A stretch of 64,000 nt of DNA from Paludisphaera mucosa (GTDB lineage: Bacteria > Planctomycetota > Planctomycetia > Isosphaerales > Isosphaeraceae): contig NZ_JARRAG010000002.1 in assembly GCF_029589435.1 (NCBI RefSeq), forward strand, positions 4,464,001 to 4,528,000. Reading direction: 5' to 3'. Made by a program: the position numbers and the translations under genes. The notes beneath the pieces were generated by a model. The model was not told the DNA's origin. It searched no databases and saw only the letters and a program-made list of their open reading frames with translations. Shown in pieces: positions 50,368 to 59,538 of this stretch (the first letter of the stretch is position 1; each line of letters begins with the position of its first letter).

Positions 50368-51135
50368 ATGTGGCTCGCTGAGAAGATACGAACGCAGAAG
50401 CTCCGTTTGGAGAAGCTCGGTCCGGGCGGATACATCGCGATGCTGGGCGTCAAGTACCGGCCCGGGCCCGTCGGAGGGGCGCCTCGCAAGTTCCGCGTGC
50501 CGAAGGCCGAGCACCCGATCTACTGCCGCCCCCGGACCAGCGACCCCGGCGTCCTGCACCAGATCTTCATCGACGAGGAGTATCGCTGCCTGGACCAGGT
50601 GCAGGGCTCGGGCCTGATCCTCGACCTCGGCGCCAACGTGGGCCACAGCGCCTCCTACCTGCTCACGCGCTTCCCCGAGGCCGAGCTGATCGCCGTCGAG
50701 CCGGATCCGGGCAACTTCCAGATGGTCCGGCGGACGCTGGCGCCGTACGGCTCGCGAGCCCGCGCGATCCATTCCGCCGTCTGGTCGCAGTCCTGCGGGC
50801 TGGTCATGTCCGCAGCGGGCCAGGGCCTCGGCCGCGAGTGGTCGCGCAAGGTCCGCCCCGCCGACGAGGGCGAGACGCCCGAGATGCAGGCGGTCGACGT
50901 CCTCTCCCTCCTCGAAGGGTCGGGCCACGACCGGATCTTCCTGCTGAAGGTCGACGTCGAGGGGGCCGAGGAAGAGGTCTTCGGGCCCACGGCCGCGGCC
51001 TGGATCGACCGCGTCGACAACATCGTCATCGAGCTCCACGGCCGCGAGCGGGAGCGGATCTTCCACGAGGCGATCGCCGGGCGGGACTTCGAAGTCTCGA
51101 CCTGCGACGAGCTGACCGTCTGCCGGCGGCGTTGA
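50368..51135 (+). CDS. FkbM family methyltransferase
   Basis: A 255-aa AdoMet-dependent O-methyltransferase. The motifs are GLILDLGANVGHSASYLLT (AdoMet site), ELIAVEPDPGNFQMVRRTL, then VDVLSLLEG and IFLLKVDVEGAEEEVFG, the FkbM signature. FkbM-type enzymes methylate sugars or polyketides; in bacteria without polyketide genes they usually modify surface glycans. The ATG at 50368 follows an AGAGGAAC-like ribosome site. A strong terminator follows. It is a single-gene unit between the surface-protein array and secDF, on the opposite strand from the latter. Confidence 0.92.
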   Translation: MWLAEKIRTQKLRLEKLGPGGYIAMLGVKYRPGPVGGAPRKFRVPKAEHPIYCRPRTSDPGVLHQIFIDEEYRCLDQVQGSGLILDLGANVGHSASYLLTRFPEAELIAVEPDPGNFQMVRRTLAPYGSRARAIHSAVWSQSCGLVMSAAGQGLGREWSRKVRPADEGETPEMQAVDVLSLLEGSGHDRIFLLKVDVEGAEEEVFGPTAAAWIDRVDNIVIELHGRERERIFHEAIAGRDFEVSTCDELTVCRRR

Positions 51136-51177
51136 GGGGACGGATCGGGGCGCGAACCCGCGACGTTTCGAACGCAA

Positions 51178-51211
51178 AAGGCCCTCCCCCGGTCGATCGG
51201 GGGAGGGCCTT
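51178..51211. terminator. Strong bidirectional terminator between FkbM and secDF
   Basis: AAGGCCCTCCCCCG and CGGGGGAGGGCCTT form a perfect 14-bp stem with a 6-nt loop, with A- and T-ended arms on both sides. It lies between two convergent genes, 42 bp after the FkbM stop and 27 bp after the secDF stop. Confidence 0.85.
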
Positions 51212-51238
51212 CGCGTTCGTGCCGCGGTCGACCGCGCC

Positions 51239-54200
51239 TCAGCGCGAGGCGACGCCCTTGAGCTTGTCGCCGGGCTTGATCGAGGCGTCGAGGTGGTCGC
51301 CCTCGTGGCCGATCCAGTCGATGAGGATCGGGGTGGCGATGTAGACCGTGCTGTAAGTGCCGCTGAGGAAGCCGACGACCAGGGCGAAGGCGAAGCCGTG
51401 CAACCCCTCGCCGCCCAGCACGTACAGGACGAGCACGACGAGCCAGGCGGTGAGCGACGTCAGGACCGTGCGGCTCAGGGTCTGGTTGATGGCGTCGTTG
51501 ACCAGCTTGGGGGTCAGGTGGGGCGTCTTCCCCTTGATCTCCCGGATGCGGTCGAAGATGACGATGGTGTCGTTCACCGAGAAGCCGATGAGCGTCAGGA
51601 AGGCCGCGACGATCGGCAGGTCGATCTTGAACTGGTCGATCATCAGCAGCGTGTTCAGACCCGGCACGAGGGCCAGCCAGTAGCTGACGGCGATGGCGCC
51701 CAGGGTGATGAGCACGTCGTGGACGACCGCGAGGACGGCGGCCAGGCCGTACGTGAACGAGTGGAACCGCCACCAGAGGTAGACGATGATGATGATCCAG
51801 CTCGCCACGGTGGCGATCAGGGCCAGCGTCCGCGTCTCCGAGGCGACCGTGCTGCCGAAGTTGGCGATCCGCTCGAAGAGCATGTCGCGGTTGTTGGCCA
51901 GCGAAGTCTTGAGGGCTTCGAGCTGGGCCTTGGCGACGTCGGGCTCCAGGTCGGTCTTGAGGAGCAGCCTCGTCCCCTCGGCGGCCGGCTTGTCGGCCGA
52001 GCCGGCGGGCGTGATCTCGAACCGCGAGTTCGGGGTGGCGATGCCGGCGGCGGCGAGCACCCGGGCGAACTCGGACGAGACCACCTGGGCCGGCGGCTGG
52101 GGGCTGTTGAACGCCGTCGTGTTGAACGCCAGGTCGTACTCCCGCCCGCCGGCGAACCGGGCGGCGATCGTCGTCGGGGCGGCCTTGGCGGCGGCGGGGG
52201 CGGCCGGCGCGGGGGTCCCGGGGATCGGCCTCTCGGCCCCGACGGTCATGTCGATCTTGGCGAGCGACGGGCCGAACGCGGCGATGATCGCCTCCTGCAC
52301 CCGCTTGGGGTCGAGGTCGGTGGTCCGGATGTTGAACCGGGCCGCCCGATCCTTCTGGTTCTGGGAGACGCGGAGGCTCTCGATGGTCACGTCGGGGAGC
52401 ACGCCGGCCTTCTCGCGGACGAACTCGGTGCGCTGGCTGTCGGTCAGGCTGCGGACCGTCGTGTCGGCCTCGTTGAGCCGGATGGTCACCAGGGTGCCGC
52501 CGGTGAAGTCGATGTTGTACATCGTCCGGCCGCGGGCGAAGAACGCCCCCAGGCCCAGCAGGATCAAGACCAGCGACGCCGCCATGCAGTAGTAGCGGGG
52601 GCCGACGAAGTCGATGTTCGTCTTGTCCCAGAGCTTGCGGAACCGCAGCTCGCGGAGCCAGCCCTGGGCGTAGGCCGTCTCGAAGATGAACCGCGACATG
52701 AAGACGGCGGTGAACAGGTTCCAGAGCATGCCCAGGATCATCGTCAGGGCGAAGCCCTTCACTTCCTCGGTGCCGACGGCGTAGAGCACGATCGCGGCCA
52801 GCAGGTTGGTGACGTGGGAGTCGAAGATCGTCACCCAGGCCCGGTTGAAGCCGTTGCGGATCTGCTGGGCCAGGCCCGCGCCCCGCTCCTTCTCCTCGCG
52901 CATGCGCTCGAACACCAGCACGTTGGCGTCGACCGCCATGCCGATCGTCAGCGCCAGGCCGGCCAGGCCGGGCAGCGAGAACGTGGCCTGGATGAAGGCC
53001 ATCGAGCCCACCAGCAGGATCATGTTGACCACCAGCGCGACGACCGCCACCACGCCGGCGAAGCGGTAGTAGAAGATCATGAAGATCGGCACGACGAGCA
53101 TCGAGACCCAGATGGCCTGCCAGCCCTTGGCGATCGAGTCCTCGCCCAGGGTCGGGCCGACGTTCTCCTCCTGGAGCGGCACCGGGTTGAGGCTCGCCGG
53201 CAGGCTGCCGGCCTGGAGGATGTTGATGAGGTGCTGGACCTCCTTGAGCTTGAAGCCCTGGCCGCCGCCCTCGATGATGCCCGAGTCGCGGATCTCGGAG
53301 TTGATCGACGGGGCCGACATCACCAGGTTGTCCAGCAGGATCGCCAGCTGATACCGGAAGGCGTCGCCCTCCTCGGGCAGGTGCTCGCGGGTGAGCTGGC
53401 CGAAGCGGCGGGCCCCCATGCGGTTGAACTGGAAGCCGACGGCCGGCTGGAGCTTCTCGTCGGTCTGCTGGTAGGCGCGCGACAGGTAGACGCCGGTGAC
53501 GTCCTGGCGGTCCTGCACGCAGAGGATGTAGACCTCGGTGCGGCCGTCGGCGACCTTCTCCTCGCGGATGATCGGGTCGCCGGGGAGCGGGCTCGCCGGG
53601 TTGCCGGCGCGGATGCCGCTGGGGTTGTACGAGACCTCGTACGAGGCGATCGACTTGAGGTTGTGGGGCTCGGTCAGGGTCAGGGTGTCGGCCGTGTTGG
53701 TCTTGACCGGGATCGCCAGCCGCTTCTCGGCGCCGCCCGCGTCCTTGCCGGTCAGCAGGACGTCCACGCCGGCGTAGAGGTCGCGCTTCCAGTGCTGCTT
53801 GGGGTCGGTGATCGTGACGTCGGTGAACTGGGGGTCGACGCCGGTGGAGATCTCGCCCAGCCGCGCCCACTTGTACCGCGCGGGGGGCTTGGCCAGGCCG
53901 CCGGGGCCCATGGCGCGGGCGATCGCCTCGGAGTCGTGCTTGCGGTTGGCGAGGATCCGGAACTCGAGCGAGCCGACGTCCGTCAGCATGCTCTTGATCT
54001 CCTCGACCTCCTCCGGACCCGCCTTGGGCAGGATGATCTCGAGCCGGTTGTTGCCGATGTTGCGGATCGGCGTCTCTTTCACCCCCTGAGGGTCGGCCCG
54101 CTGCTTGAGCGCGGCGATCAGCTCGTTCATGTTGAAGTTGGGGGCCGCCTGGCTCTCCTTGGCGACCTCGTAGACGAGGATCGTCCCCCCGGAGAGGTCG

Positions 54201-54301
54201 ATGCCCAGCTTCAACTTCTTCTCGGGGGGATACATGGCGATCAGGCCCAAAAGGGTCGACCCCACGATCAAGGCGCTCTTCCAGTTCAGCATGTTCTTCA
54301 T
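51239..54301 (-). CDS. secDF: SecD-SecF fusion, protein translocase accessory subunits
   Basis: A 1020-aa fusion of SecD (about 1-560) and SecF (about 570-1020), which uses the proton gradient to pull exported proteins through SecYEG. SecD part: KLGIDLSGGTILVYEV, a large periplasmic P1 head (GSLEFRILANRKHDSEAIAR, then INILQAGSLPASLNPVPL) and six helices with TIGMAVDANVLVFERMREE. SecF part: YNIDFTGGTLVTIRL, then LTLIGFSVNDTIVIFDRIRE. Fused SecDF is common in planctomycetes, and the SecF periplasmic loop is unusually long here (about 250 residues). Last gene of the tgt-yajC-secDF operon; a 265-bp gap separates it from yajC. Confidence 0.95.
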   Translation of the reverse strand: MKNMLNWKSALIVGSTLLGLIAMYPPEKKLKLGIDLSGGTILVYEVAKESQAAPNFNMNELIAALKQRADPQGVKETPIRNIGNNRLEIILPKAGPEEVEEIKSMLTDVGSLEFRILANRKHDSEAIARAMGPGGLAKPPARYKWARLGEISTGVDPQFTDVTITDPKQHWKRDLYAGVDVLLTGKDAGGAEKRLAIPVKTNTADTLTLTEPHNLKSIASYEVSYNPSGIRAGNPASPLPGDPIIREEKVADGRTEVYILCVQDRQDVTGVYLSRAYQQTDEKLQPAVGFQFNRMGARRFGQLTREHLPEEGDAFRYQLAILLDNLVMSAPSINSEIRDSGIIEGGGQGFKLKEVQHLINILQAGSLPASLNPVPLQEENVGPTLGEDSIAKGWQAIWVSMLVVPIFMIFYYRFAGVVAVVALVVNMILLVGSMAFIQATFSLPGLAGLALTIGMAVDANVLVFERMREEKERGAGLAQQIRNGFNRAWVTIFDSHVTNLLAAIVLYAVGTEEVKGFALTMILGMLWNLFTAVFMSRFIFETAYAQGWLRELRFRKLWDKTNIDFVGPRYYCMAASLVLILLGLGAFFARGRTMYNIDFTGGTLVTIRLNEADTTVRSLTDSQRTEFVREKAGVLPDVTIESLRVSQNQKDRAARFNIRTTDLDPKRVQEAIIAAFGPSLAKIDMTVGAERPIPGTPAPAAPAAAKAAPTTIAARFAGGREYDLAFNTTAFNSPQPPAQVVSSEFARVLAAAGIATPNSRFEITPAGSADKPAAEGTRLLLKTDLEPDVAKAQLEALKTSLANNRDMLFERIANFGSTVASETRTLALIATVASWIIIIVYLWWRFHSFTYGLAAVLAVVHDVLITLGAIAVSYWLALVPGLNTLLMIDQFKIDLPIVAAFLTLIGFSVNDTIVIFDRIREIKGKTPHLTPKLVNDAINQTLSRTVLTSLTAWLVVLVLYVLGGEGLHGFAFALVVGFLSGTYSTVYIATPILIDWIGHEGDHLDASIKPGDKLKGVASR

Positions 54302-54566
54302 CGGCGTTCCTCAAGCCCCGCAGGCGGCGGCCGACCGCGGTCCCTGGTCGGCGAAAAATCGGGATTGGTCGGAGTAAACGGTGTCTCAAACGCGCGTCGG
54401 CGTCCGGCCCTCGGGGCCGGACGAAGGGGAGATGGGCGAGCCGGCCGTCGAATCGCGACGCTCCGCGAGAGCCGGCCGCCTCGCGTCCCGGCGCGGCCGC
54501 CGGACTCCGACGACCCCCGGGAAGCCCTCGGGTCGGCGACGTCCCCGCCGACGCCCTCCGGTTCGC

Positions 54567-54908
54567 TCACTCCGACGTCGATCCCTCCAGCACCCGCACG
54601 ACGCTGGAGCGGGTCAGGCTCATCTTGACCCCCTTGTCGTCGTCGATCCGCAGCACCACCCGGTCCGACGCGGGGTCGACCGAGATCACGGTGCCGTAGA
54701 TGCCCCCGGCCGTGACCACCTTGTCGTTCTTCTTCAGGGCGTCGATCATCACCCGCCGCTTCTTCTCCTGCTCCTTCTGCGGCATGTAGATCATGAAGTA
54801 GAAGAGCAGGGGGATCGGCAGCAGGAACAGGAGCGTCGTCCAGTTGCTGGGCGCCGCGCCCGCGTCCTGGGCGAGGAGGGGGCCGATCGCGTCGAACAGT
54901 CCTGGCAT
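54567..54908 (-). CDS. yajC: Preprotein translocase subunit YajC
   Basis: A 113-aa membrane protein. One transmembrane helix (LLFLLPIPLLFYFMIYMP), then QKEQEKKRRVMIDALKKNDK and VVTAGGIYGTVISVD, the YajC core. It associates with SecDF during export. The ATG at 54908 gives MPGLFDAIGPLLAQDAG; an in-frame longer start is not supported. Between tgt and secDF, as in many bacteria. Confidence 0.93.
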   Translation of the reverse strand: MPGLFDAIGPLLAQDAGAAPSNWTTLLFLLPIPLLFYFMIYMPQKEQEKKRRVMIDALKKNDKVVTAGGIYGTVISVDPASDRVVLRIDDDKGVKMSLTRSSVVRVLEGSTSE

Positions 54909-55009
54909 CGTGAGGGGTCCGTTAGGGCTCGGTGCGATTCGCAAAGGGTCGCGGCGCGCGGCCGGGGCTCGGGGCCCGACGGCGGCCGGAATTTCCTGCA
55001 CTCTAACGC

Positions 55010-56161
55010 CTAGGGTCCCAAGGCTTCAAGCACGTCCAACCGCAACTGGACGAATCGACCGGCCCGTATCGCTTCGCGCATCCGACGCGTGAGGCGGTGG
55101 AGGTAGGCCAGGTTGTGGATCGACGCCAGGATCGGCCCCAGCATTTCCCGGGCGAGGAACAGGTGCCGCAGGTATCCCCGCGAGAACCGCGAGCAGGCCA
55201 GGCAGTCGCAGCCCTCCTCCAGCGGCCGGGGGTCGCGGGCGTGGGCCGCGTTTCGGAGCTTGACCGGGCCGGCGTCGGTGAAGCACGTCGCGTTGCGGCC
55301 GTTGCGGGTCGGCATCACGCAGTCGAACATGTCGATCCCCGCGTGCACCGCGTCGAGCAGGTCCTGGGGCCGGCCGACCCCCATCAGGTAGCGCGGGCGA
55401 TCCTCGGGCAGGAGGTGCACCGAGACGTCCAGGGCCCGCCGGACCTCCTCGCGGCTCTCGCCGACGCTCACGCCGCCGACCGCGTAGCCGTCGAAGTCCA
55501 TGGCGATCAGGGCCTCGGCGCAGCGGCCGCGGAGGTCCTCGTGGGCCCCCCCCTGGACGATGCCGAAGAGGGCCTGGTCGGGGCGGCGGCGGGCGTCCTG
55601 GCAGCGGGCGGCCCAGGCGATCGTGCGGTCGACGGCCCGGGCGATCTCGGCCTTCTCGGCCGGCAGGGCGGGGCACTGGTCGAGGCACATGGCGACGTCG
55701 GCCCCGAGCGCCTCCTGGATCGCCACGGCGCGCTCGGGGGTCAGCTCCAGCAGGCGGCCGTCGAGGTGCGAGCGGAAGGTCGCGCCGTGGTCGGTGATCT
55801 TGGCCCGCTGGGCGAGGCTGAAGACCTGGAAGCCGCCCGAGTCGGTCAGGATCGGGCCGTCCCAGGCCATGAAGCGGTGCAGGCCGCCCAGGGCCGCGAC
55901 CGTCTCCTCGCCGGGGCGGAGGGCCAGGTGGTAGGTGTTGGCGAGGAGCATCCGCGAGCCGGCCTCGCGGAGCTGGTCCGGGGTCAGGCCCTTGACGGTC
56001 GCCTGGGTGCCGACCGGCATGAACGCCGGGGTCTCGACGGGCCCGTGGGGGGTGTCGAGCCTCCCCGCGCGGGCGGCCGAGCCGGCGTCGCGCGCCGTCG
56101 CGGTGAAGCGTACGGGGCGGACGCCGCGCGGGGGGGCTTCGAGGGTGGGTTCCGGGCTCAA
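55010..56161 (-). CDS. tgt: tRNA-guanine transglycosylase (queuine tRNA-ribosyltransferase)
   Basis: A 383-aa enzyme that exchanges guanine-34 of GUN-anticodon tRNAs for preQ1, leading to queuosine. The first catalytic Asp is Asp107 in [11 protein letters not shown], the nucleophile lies in [17 protein letters not shown], and the zinc site is CDCLACSRF with the His of the later [21 protein letters not shown] and [14 protein letters not shown] are typical. The start is a TTG at 56161 with a slightly extended N-terminus, and it lies 7 bp after the stop of the TPR/alpha-CTD gene, so it is read from that promoter. yajC is about 100 bp downstream. Confidence 0.95.
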   Translation of the reverse strand: MSPEPTLEAPPRGVRPVRFTATARDAGSAARAGRLDTPHGPVETPAFMPVGTQATVKGLTPDQLREAGSRMLLANTYHLALRPGEETVAALGGLHRFMAWDGPILTDSGGFQVFSLAQRAKITDHGATFRSHLDGRLLELTPERAVAIQEALGADVAMCLDQCPALPAEKAEIARAVDRTIAWAARCQDARRRPDQALFGIVQGGAHEDLRGRCAEALIAMDFDGYAVGGVSVGESREEVRRALDVSVHLLPEDRPRYLMGVGRPQDLLDAVHAGIDMFDCVMPTRNGRNATCFTDAGPVKLRNAAHARDPRPLEEGCDCLACSRFSRGYLRHLFLAREMLGPILASIHNLAYLHRLTRRMREAIRAGRFVQLRLDVLEALGP

Positions 56162-56168
56162 GGGACGG

Positions 56169-57560
56169 TCAGTCGTTCTTGAGCTTCAGGCCGAGCGCCG
56201 AGAGCTTGTCGCGGACCTCGTTGAGCGAGGTGACGCCGAAGTTCTTGCACTCCAGCAGGTCGTCGCCGGACCGCTTGGTGAGGTCGCCGACGGTCTGCAG
56301 GTTGAGCTTGCTCATGCACTTGCGGGCCCGGACCGAGAGGCTCAGCTCGCTGATCGGCTTGCCCAGCATCGCCTGCAGCTCGGGCGAGACCTCCTGCGGG
56401 GGCTCGGCGCGATGGTCGACGCCGCCGGGGCCGCCGCGCTCGGCGCCTTCGAGGGCCATGCCCAGGCGGACGCCCTTGGACCGCATCATCTCCTTGATCT
56501 CGGCGAGCGAGGTCTCGCCGAAGTTCTTGGAGGCGAGCAGGGCCGCCTCGGTCGTCCGCGTCAGGTCGCCGAGCGTCCGGATGTTCATCTTCCGCAGGCA
56601 GTTGCGGCTGCGGACCGAGAGCTCGAAGTCGGTGACGGGGATCTCGAGCAGCTGCTTGAGGACCGTGTAGCCCTTCTCGGCCTCCTCGTCGTAGTACATC
56701 CCCTTGCTGGCCTGGCAGTCCTTGACGAACAGCCGGGCGCGGGGGTGGTTGGGCTCGTACTCGAGGACGTGGCGATAGCACTGCTCGGCGTCGCGGAACT
56801 TCATCTCGTCCTCGTACAGCACGCCCAGGTTGATCCAGGCGGCGAGCGGGACGGGGGGGCGCTCGGTGCAGCGCTTGTAGAAGTCGACGGCGGCCTCGTC
56901 GTTGCCGTAGAGGTCGTTGATGTAGGCCAGCTCGAAGAGCGCGCCGTTGTGGTCGCGGTCGAGGTTCAGCGCCTTCTCCAGCTCGCCGGCGGCCAGCTCC
57001 AGCTCGCCCTCGGCGGCGAGGATGGCGCCCTGCTGGAAGTGGAACTCGGCCGACGAGCCGACCGACTTCTCCAGGCCGTGGAGGATCTTCTTGGCCTCTT
57101 CGAGCTTGCCGGCGGCCTCTTCGGACTTGCCGTTGGCCACGTCCATCTGGCCCAGCCGACGCAGCGAGCCGGCGCGGCGGAGTTCCGAGTTCTTGGCGTC
57201 GTAGCCCAGCTTGGCCGACTTCGCGAAGGCTTCGGCGGCCTCCCGGTACTTCTGGAGGTTCTCGAACGCGAGGCCCTGGAAGTAGAGCGCCATGCCCAGG
57301 TCGCCGGCGCGCTTGAGGTTGTCCAGGCCGGCGGCGTAGCGGCCCAACAGGACCTCGCCGACGCCCAGCCGGAGGTGGGCCTCCGGGGTGTTGCTGGCCT
57401 GCTTCTTCTCGCGGTCGCGGATCGTCGCCACGGCGTCGCGGAGGGTCCGGTAGCGGGACGGGTCGCGGTTGAGCACCTCGCGCAGGTCGGCGACGGCCGA
57501 AACATCGAAGGGCGTGCGATCCATGATCGCGCGGACGTCCGTGGTCATCATCTCAGTCAT
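56169..57560 (-). CDS. TPR protein with two RNA-polymerase-alpha C-terminal-type domains
   Basis: A 463-aa protein. About residues 60-310 are tetratricopeptide-like repeats ([40 protein letters not shown]-like units, [20 protein letters not shown]). Two helix-hairpin-helix alpha-CTD domains follow: the first has [15 protein letters not shown] and [14 protein letters not shown], closely matching the DNA-binding surface of RNA polymerase alpha (R, N, C; G, S); the second has [14 protein letters not shown] and [13 protein letters not shown], with Lys at the usual Asn position. The true polymerase alpha subunit is elsewhere, so this is a likely DNA- or polymerase-binding regulator. The start ATG at 57560 has a GGGAGA site. 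First gene of the operon with tgt, yajC and secDF. Confidence 0.85.
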   Translation of the reverse strand: MTEMMTTDVRAIMDRTPFDVSAVADLREVLNRDPSRYRTLRDAVATIRDREKKQASNTPEAHLRLGVGEVLLGRYAAGLDNLKRAGDLGMALYFQGLAFENLQKYREAAEAFAKSAKLGYDAKNSELRRAGSLRRLGQMDVANGKSEEAAGKLEEAKKILHGLEKSVGSSAEFHFQQGAILAAEGELELAAGELEKALNLDRDHNGALFELAYINDLYGNDEAAVDFYKRCTERPPVPLAAWINLGVLYEDEMKFRDAEQCYRHVLEYEPNHPRARLFVKDCQASKGMYYDEEAEKGYTVLKQLLEIPVTDFELSVRSRNCLRKMNIRTLGDLTRTTEAALLASKNFGETSLAEIKEMMRSKGVRLGMALEGAERGGPGGVDHRAEPPQEVSPELQAMLGKPISELSLSVRARKCMSKLNLQTVGDLTKRSGDDLLECKNFGVTSLNEVRDKLSALGLKLKND

Positions 57561-57653
57561 CGCCGAATCATCTCCCTGTTCCGCCCGCTTTCCGAGCCTT
57601 CCCCGCCGCGCGTCGGGCCGCGACGCCTGCGACGTCGCCGGGGTGAATCCCAT

Positions 57654-57681
57654 ATCGTAACGAATTCCCTTGACTTGTCAA
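57654..57681 (-). promoter_or_regulatory. Promoter of the TPR/alpha-CTD - tgt - yajC - secDF operon
   Basis: Read leftwards: TTGACA (57681-57676, perfect), a 16-nt spacer, TACGAT (57659-57654). The start codon is about 95 nt downstream. The palindrome TTGACTTGTCAA (57670-57681) covers the -35 box, so a repressor could act there. Confidence 0.6.
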
Positions 57682-57717
57682 AGACCGGCGTCACGCGGCC
57701 CGGCCCCGGCGCCCGGT

Positions 57718-58851
57718 TCACCCTTCGACGTCCGGGCCCAGGGCCGAGCGGAGCCGGTCGAGGATGTCGACGCCCTTCAGCGCCTGCAGGCGGGGGAGGG
57801 CCCGGCGCGCGTGGCGGAGCGCGGCGTCGACGTCGCCGGCCGCCGCGAGGGCCAGGGCGAGGTCGGCGTCCAGATAGTCGACGGCGCCCCCGACCAGCGG
57901 CGACGCGTGGCGGAGGGCCGAGAGCCGGCGACGGGCGTCCACCAGCAGGGGGATCGCCTCGCGAGGCCTCCCCTCGTCGCGGAGGATCTTCCCCTCCAGG
58001 GCGAGGGCGAAGGGGGTCAGGACGTCGCTCAGGGCGTGCTCGCGGGCGCGGGCCGGCAGCTCGCGGGCCCGGCGGGGATTGCGGCCGTGGCGGATCTCGA
58101 ACCCGCCCAGGTCGAGGAGGATGCTCGGGTTGCCCGGGGCCAGCTCCGCGGCGCGCTCCAGGGCGGTGCGGGAGTCGTCCGGGCGCTTCGCGGCGTTGTA
58201 GATCTCGGGAAGGCGGCCGTTATAGAGCCAGCCGGCCATCGCCTCGCCGTCGCCGTAGGTGGCGATGACGGCCAGGGCCTCGTCCAGCCGGCCGAGCCCG
58301 GCGAGGGCCTGGGCGCGGCGGAAGGCCAGCTCCTCGGGCGGGACCCGCGAGCCCTTCAACCCGTCGGCGGCCCTCAAGGCATCCTCCCTGCGGCCCCATG
58401 CGACGGCCTCGATCAGCTTACCGTATCTCCCCGCCCGCTCCCGGAGAAGCTGGGCGGCCGCCGCGAAGATCATCGGCCAGATGACGACGAACGCCTGGAG
58501 CCAGTCGATCGCGGTCCAGGGCCATCCCCGCCAGCGTCGATAGGCGAGCACGGCCGCGGCGAGGAGGATCAGACCGCGACTGCGGCGGTAGATCGCCTTC
58601 GAGACCACCAGGAACCCCGCGATCGGCGCGGGGAGGTCGCGGAACCGGAGGTAGTCGCGCGGCGAGACGACCTCGGCGACGGCCGCCTGCCGCGAGTAGA
58701 GGGCGCCCACGTCGTCGGTGTGCAGGACGACCTCGTCGAGCCCCCTCGCCTCGCGGGCGATCCGGACGGCGTCGTCGGCCGACCCGGCCTCGATGCGCTC
58801 GGTCGCCGACCTGCCCGCGGAGTCGCGGCCGGTCACCAGGTACTCGGCCAT
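57718..58851 (-). CDS. TPR-containing membrane protein
   Basis: A 377-aa protein. The N-terminal 60 residues (LVTGRDSAGRSATERIEAGS, then AVRIAREARGLDEVVL) resemble the N-terminal domain of type II secretion GspF. Two hydrophobic helices (RGLILLAAAVLAYRRW and AFVVIWPMIFAAAAQLL) anchor it, followed by a TPR-like helical region facing the cytoplasm (AGLGRLDEALAVIATYGDGE, RRARELPARAREHAL). The start ATG at 58851 was chosen because the conserved part begins there; a longer reading frame upstream is non-coding in character. It lies beyond the operon promoter, on the same strand, separately transcribed. Confidence 0.65.
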   Translation of the reverse strand: MAEYLVTGRDSAGRSATERIEAGSADDAVRIAREARGLDEVVLHTDDVGALYSRQAAVAEVVSPRDYLRFRDLPAPIAGFLVVSKAIYRRSRGLILLAAAVLAYRRWRGWPWTAIDWLQAFVVIWPMIFAAAAQLLRERAGRYGKLIEAVAWGRREDALRAADGLKGSRVPPEELAFRRAQALAGLGRLDEALAVIATYGDGEAMAGWLYNGRLPEIYNAAKRPDDSRTALERAAELAPGNPSILLDLGGFEIRHGRNPRRARELPARAREHALSDVLTPFALALEGKILRDEGRPREAIPLLVDARRRLSALRHASPLVGGAVDYLDADLALALAAAGDVDAALRHARRALPRLQALKGVDILDRLRSALGPDVEG

Positions 58852-58963
58852 GGCTGGAAGCCTCCGGACGGCTCGACCGCCCCACGATCGCCGAGGCGCG
58901 ACGAGGGCGTCGCAGGATATCCCGCCGCGAGGGCCTTCCGCCCCTCGCCGGCGGGGCATGAAA

Positions 58964-58998
58964 GGGGGCGGGCGGGGATCTCGACCCCGCCCGCCCCC
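58964..58998 (-). terminator. Strong terminator after the DUF1559-lipoprotein pair
   Basis: GGGGGCGGGCGGGG and CCCCGCCCGCCCCC make a perfect 14-bp stem with loop ATCTCGA. It starts 30 bp past the lipoprotein stop; read leftwards it is followed by TTTCATG, a short T-run. Confidence 0.75.
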
Positions 58999-59028
58999 TC
59001 GATCGACCGCGACCTCGCGGGGCCCGGC

Positions 59029-59499
59029 TCACCCCGCCCTGGCGTTCTTGGCGGCCTTGGATCTGCCTGGGTCTTCGAGCTTGCCGGGCGACTTGGCCGC
59101 GGCCTGGAACTCGGCCGGGGTCATCGCCTTGACGGTCAGGCCGTCGCGGAGCAGGACGGCGCCGCCGGATTCGGGCGCCTTCGCCTCATAGGCCAGGACC
59201 TCGGTCGACTCGGCCTGGAGGTCGGCGCCCCAGAGGACGACGACCCGCTTCTCCTGCAGGGCCATAGAGCCGAAATTGAACGCGGGCGCGTATTTCAGCA
59301 CGTCCTTGACGGCGCGCGGAGGACGCTTGTTGTCGTCGATGTAGATGCGGTACATCTCGCCGACTTCCAGCAGGTCGGCCTGCTCGGGGGAATCCTCGGC
59401 GGCGGAGGGCGACGTCCCCCCGCCGCAGCCGGCGAGTCCCAAACCCGCGACGATCAGGAGCGGCGCGAGGCGCCGCGAGAGGGGGTTGCGAAGCGGCAT
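59029..59499 (-). CDS. Small lipoprotein paired with DUF1559
   Basis: A 156-aa protein with a clear lipoprotein signal, LAPLLIVAGLGLAGCGGG: the Cys after LAG is the lipidation site. The mature part includes LLEVGEMYRIYIDDNKRPPR, then VVVLWGADLQAESTEVLAYE, and no known domain. The start ATG at 59499 is chosen for the signal; a longer frame begins at 59538 without one. It follows the DUF1559 gene on the same transcript, 39 bp downstream, and ends in a strong terminator. Function unknown; probably an envelope partner of the pseudopilin-like protein. Confidence 0.75.
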   Translation of the reverse strand: MPLRNPLSRRLAPLLIVAGLGLAGCGGGTSPSAAEDSPEQADLLEVGEMYRIYIDDNKRPPRAVKDVLKYAPAFNFGSMALQEKRVVVLWGADLQAESTEVLAYEAKAPESGGAVLLRDGLTVKAMTPAEFQAAAKSPGKLEDPGRSKAAKNARAG

Positions 59500-59538
59500 T
59501 CTCTGTCCTTCCACACGGCGGGCACGCCGGTCCATCAA

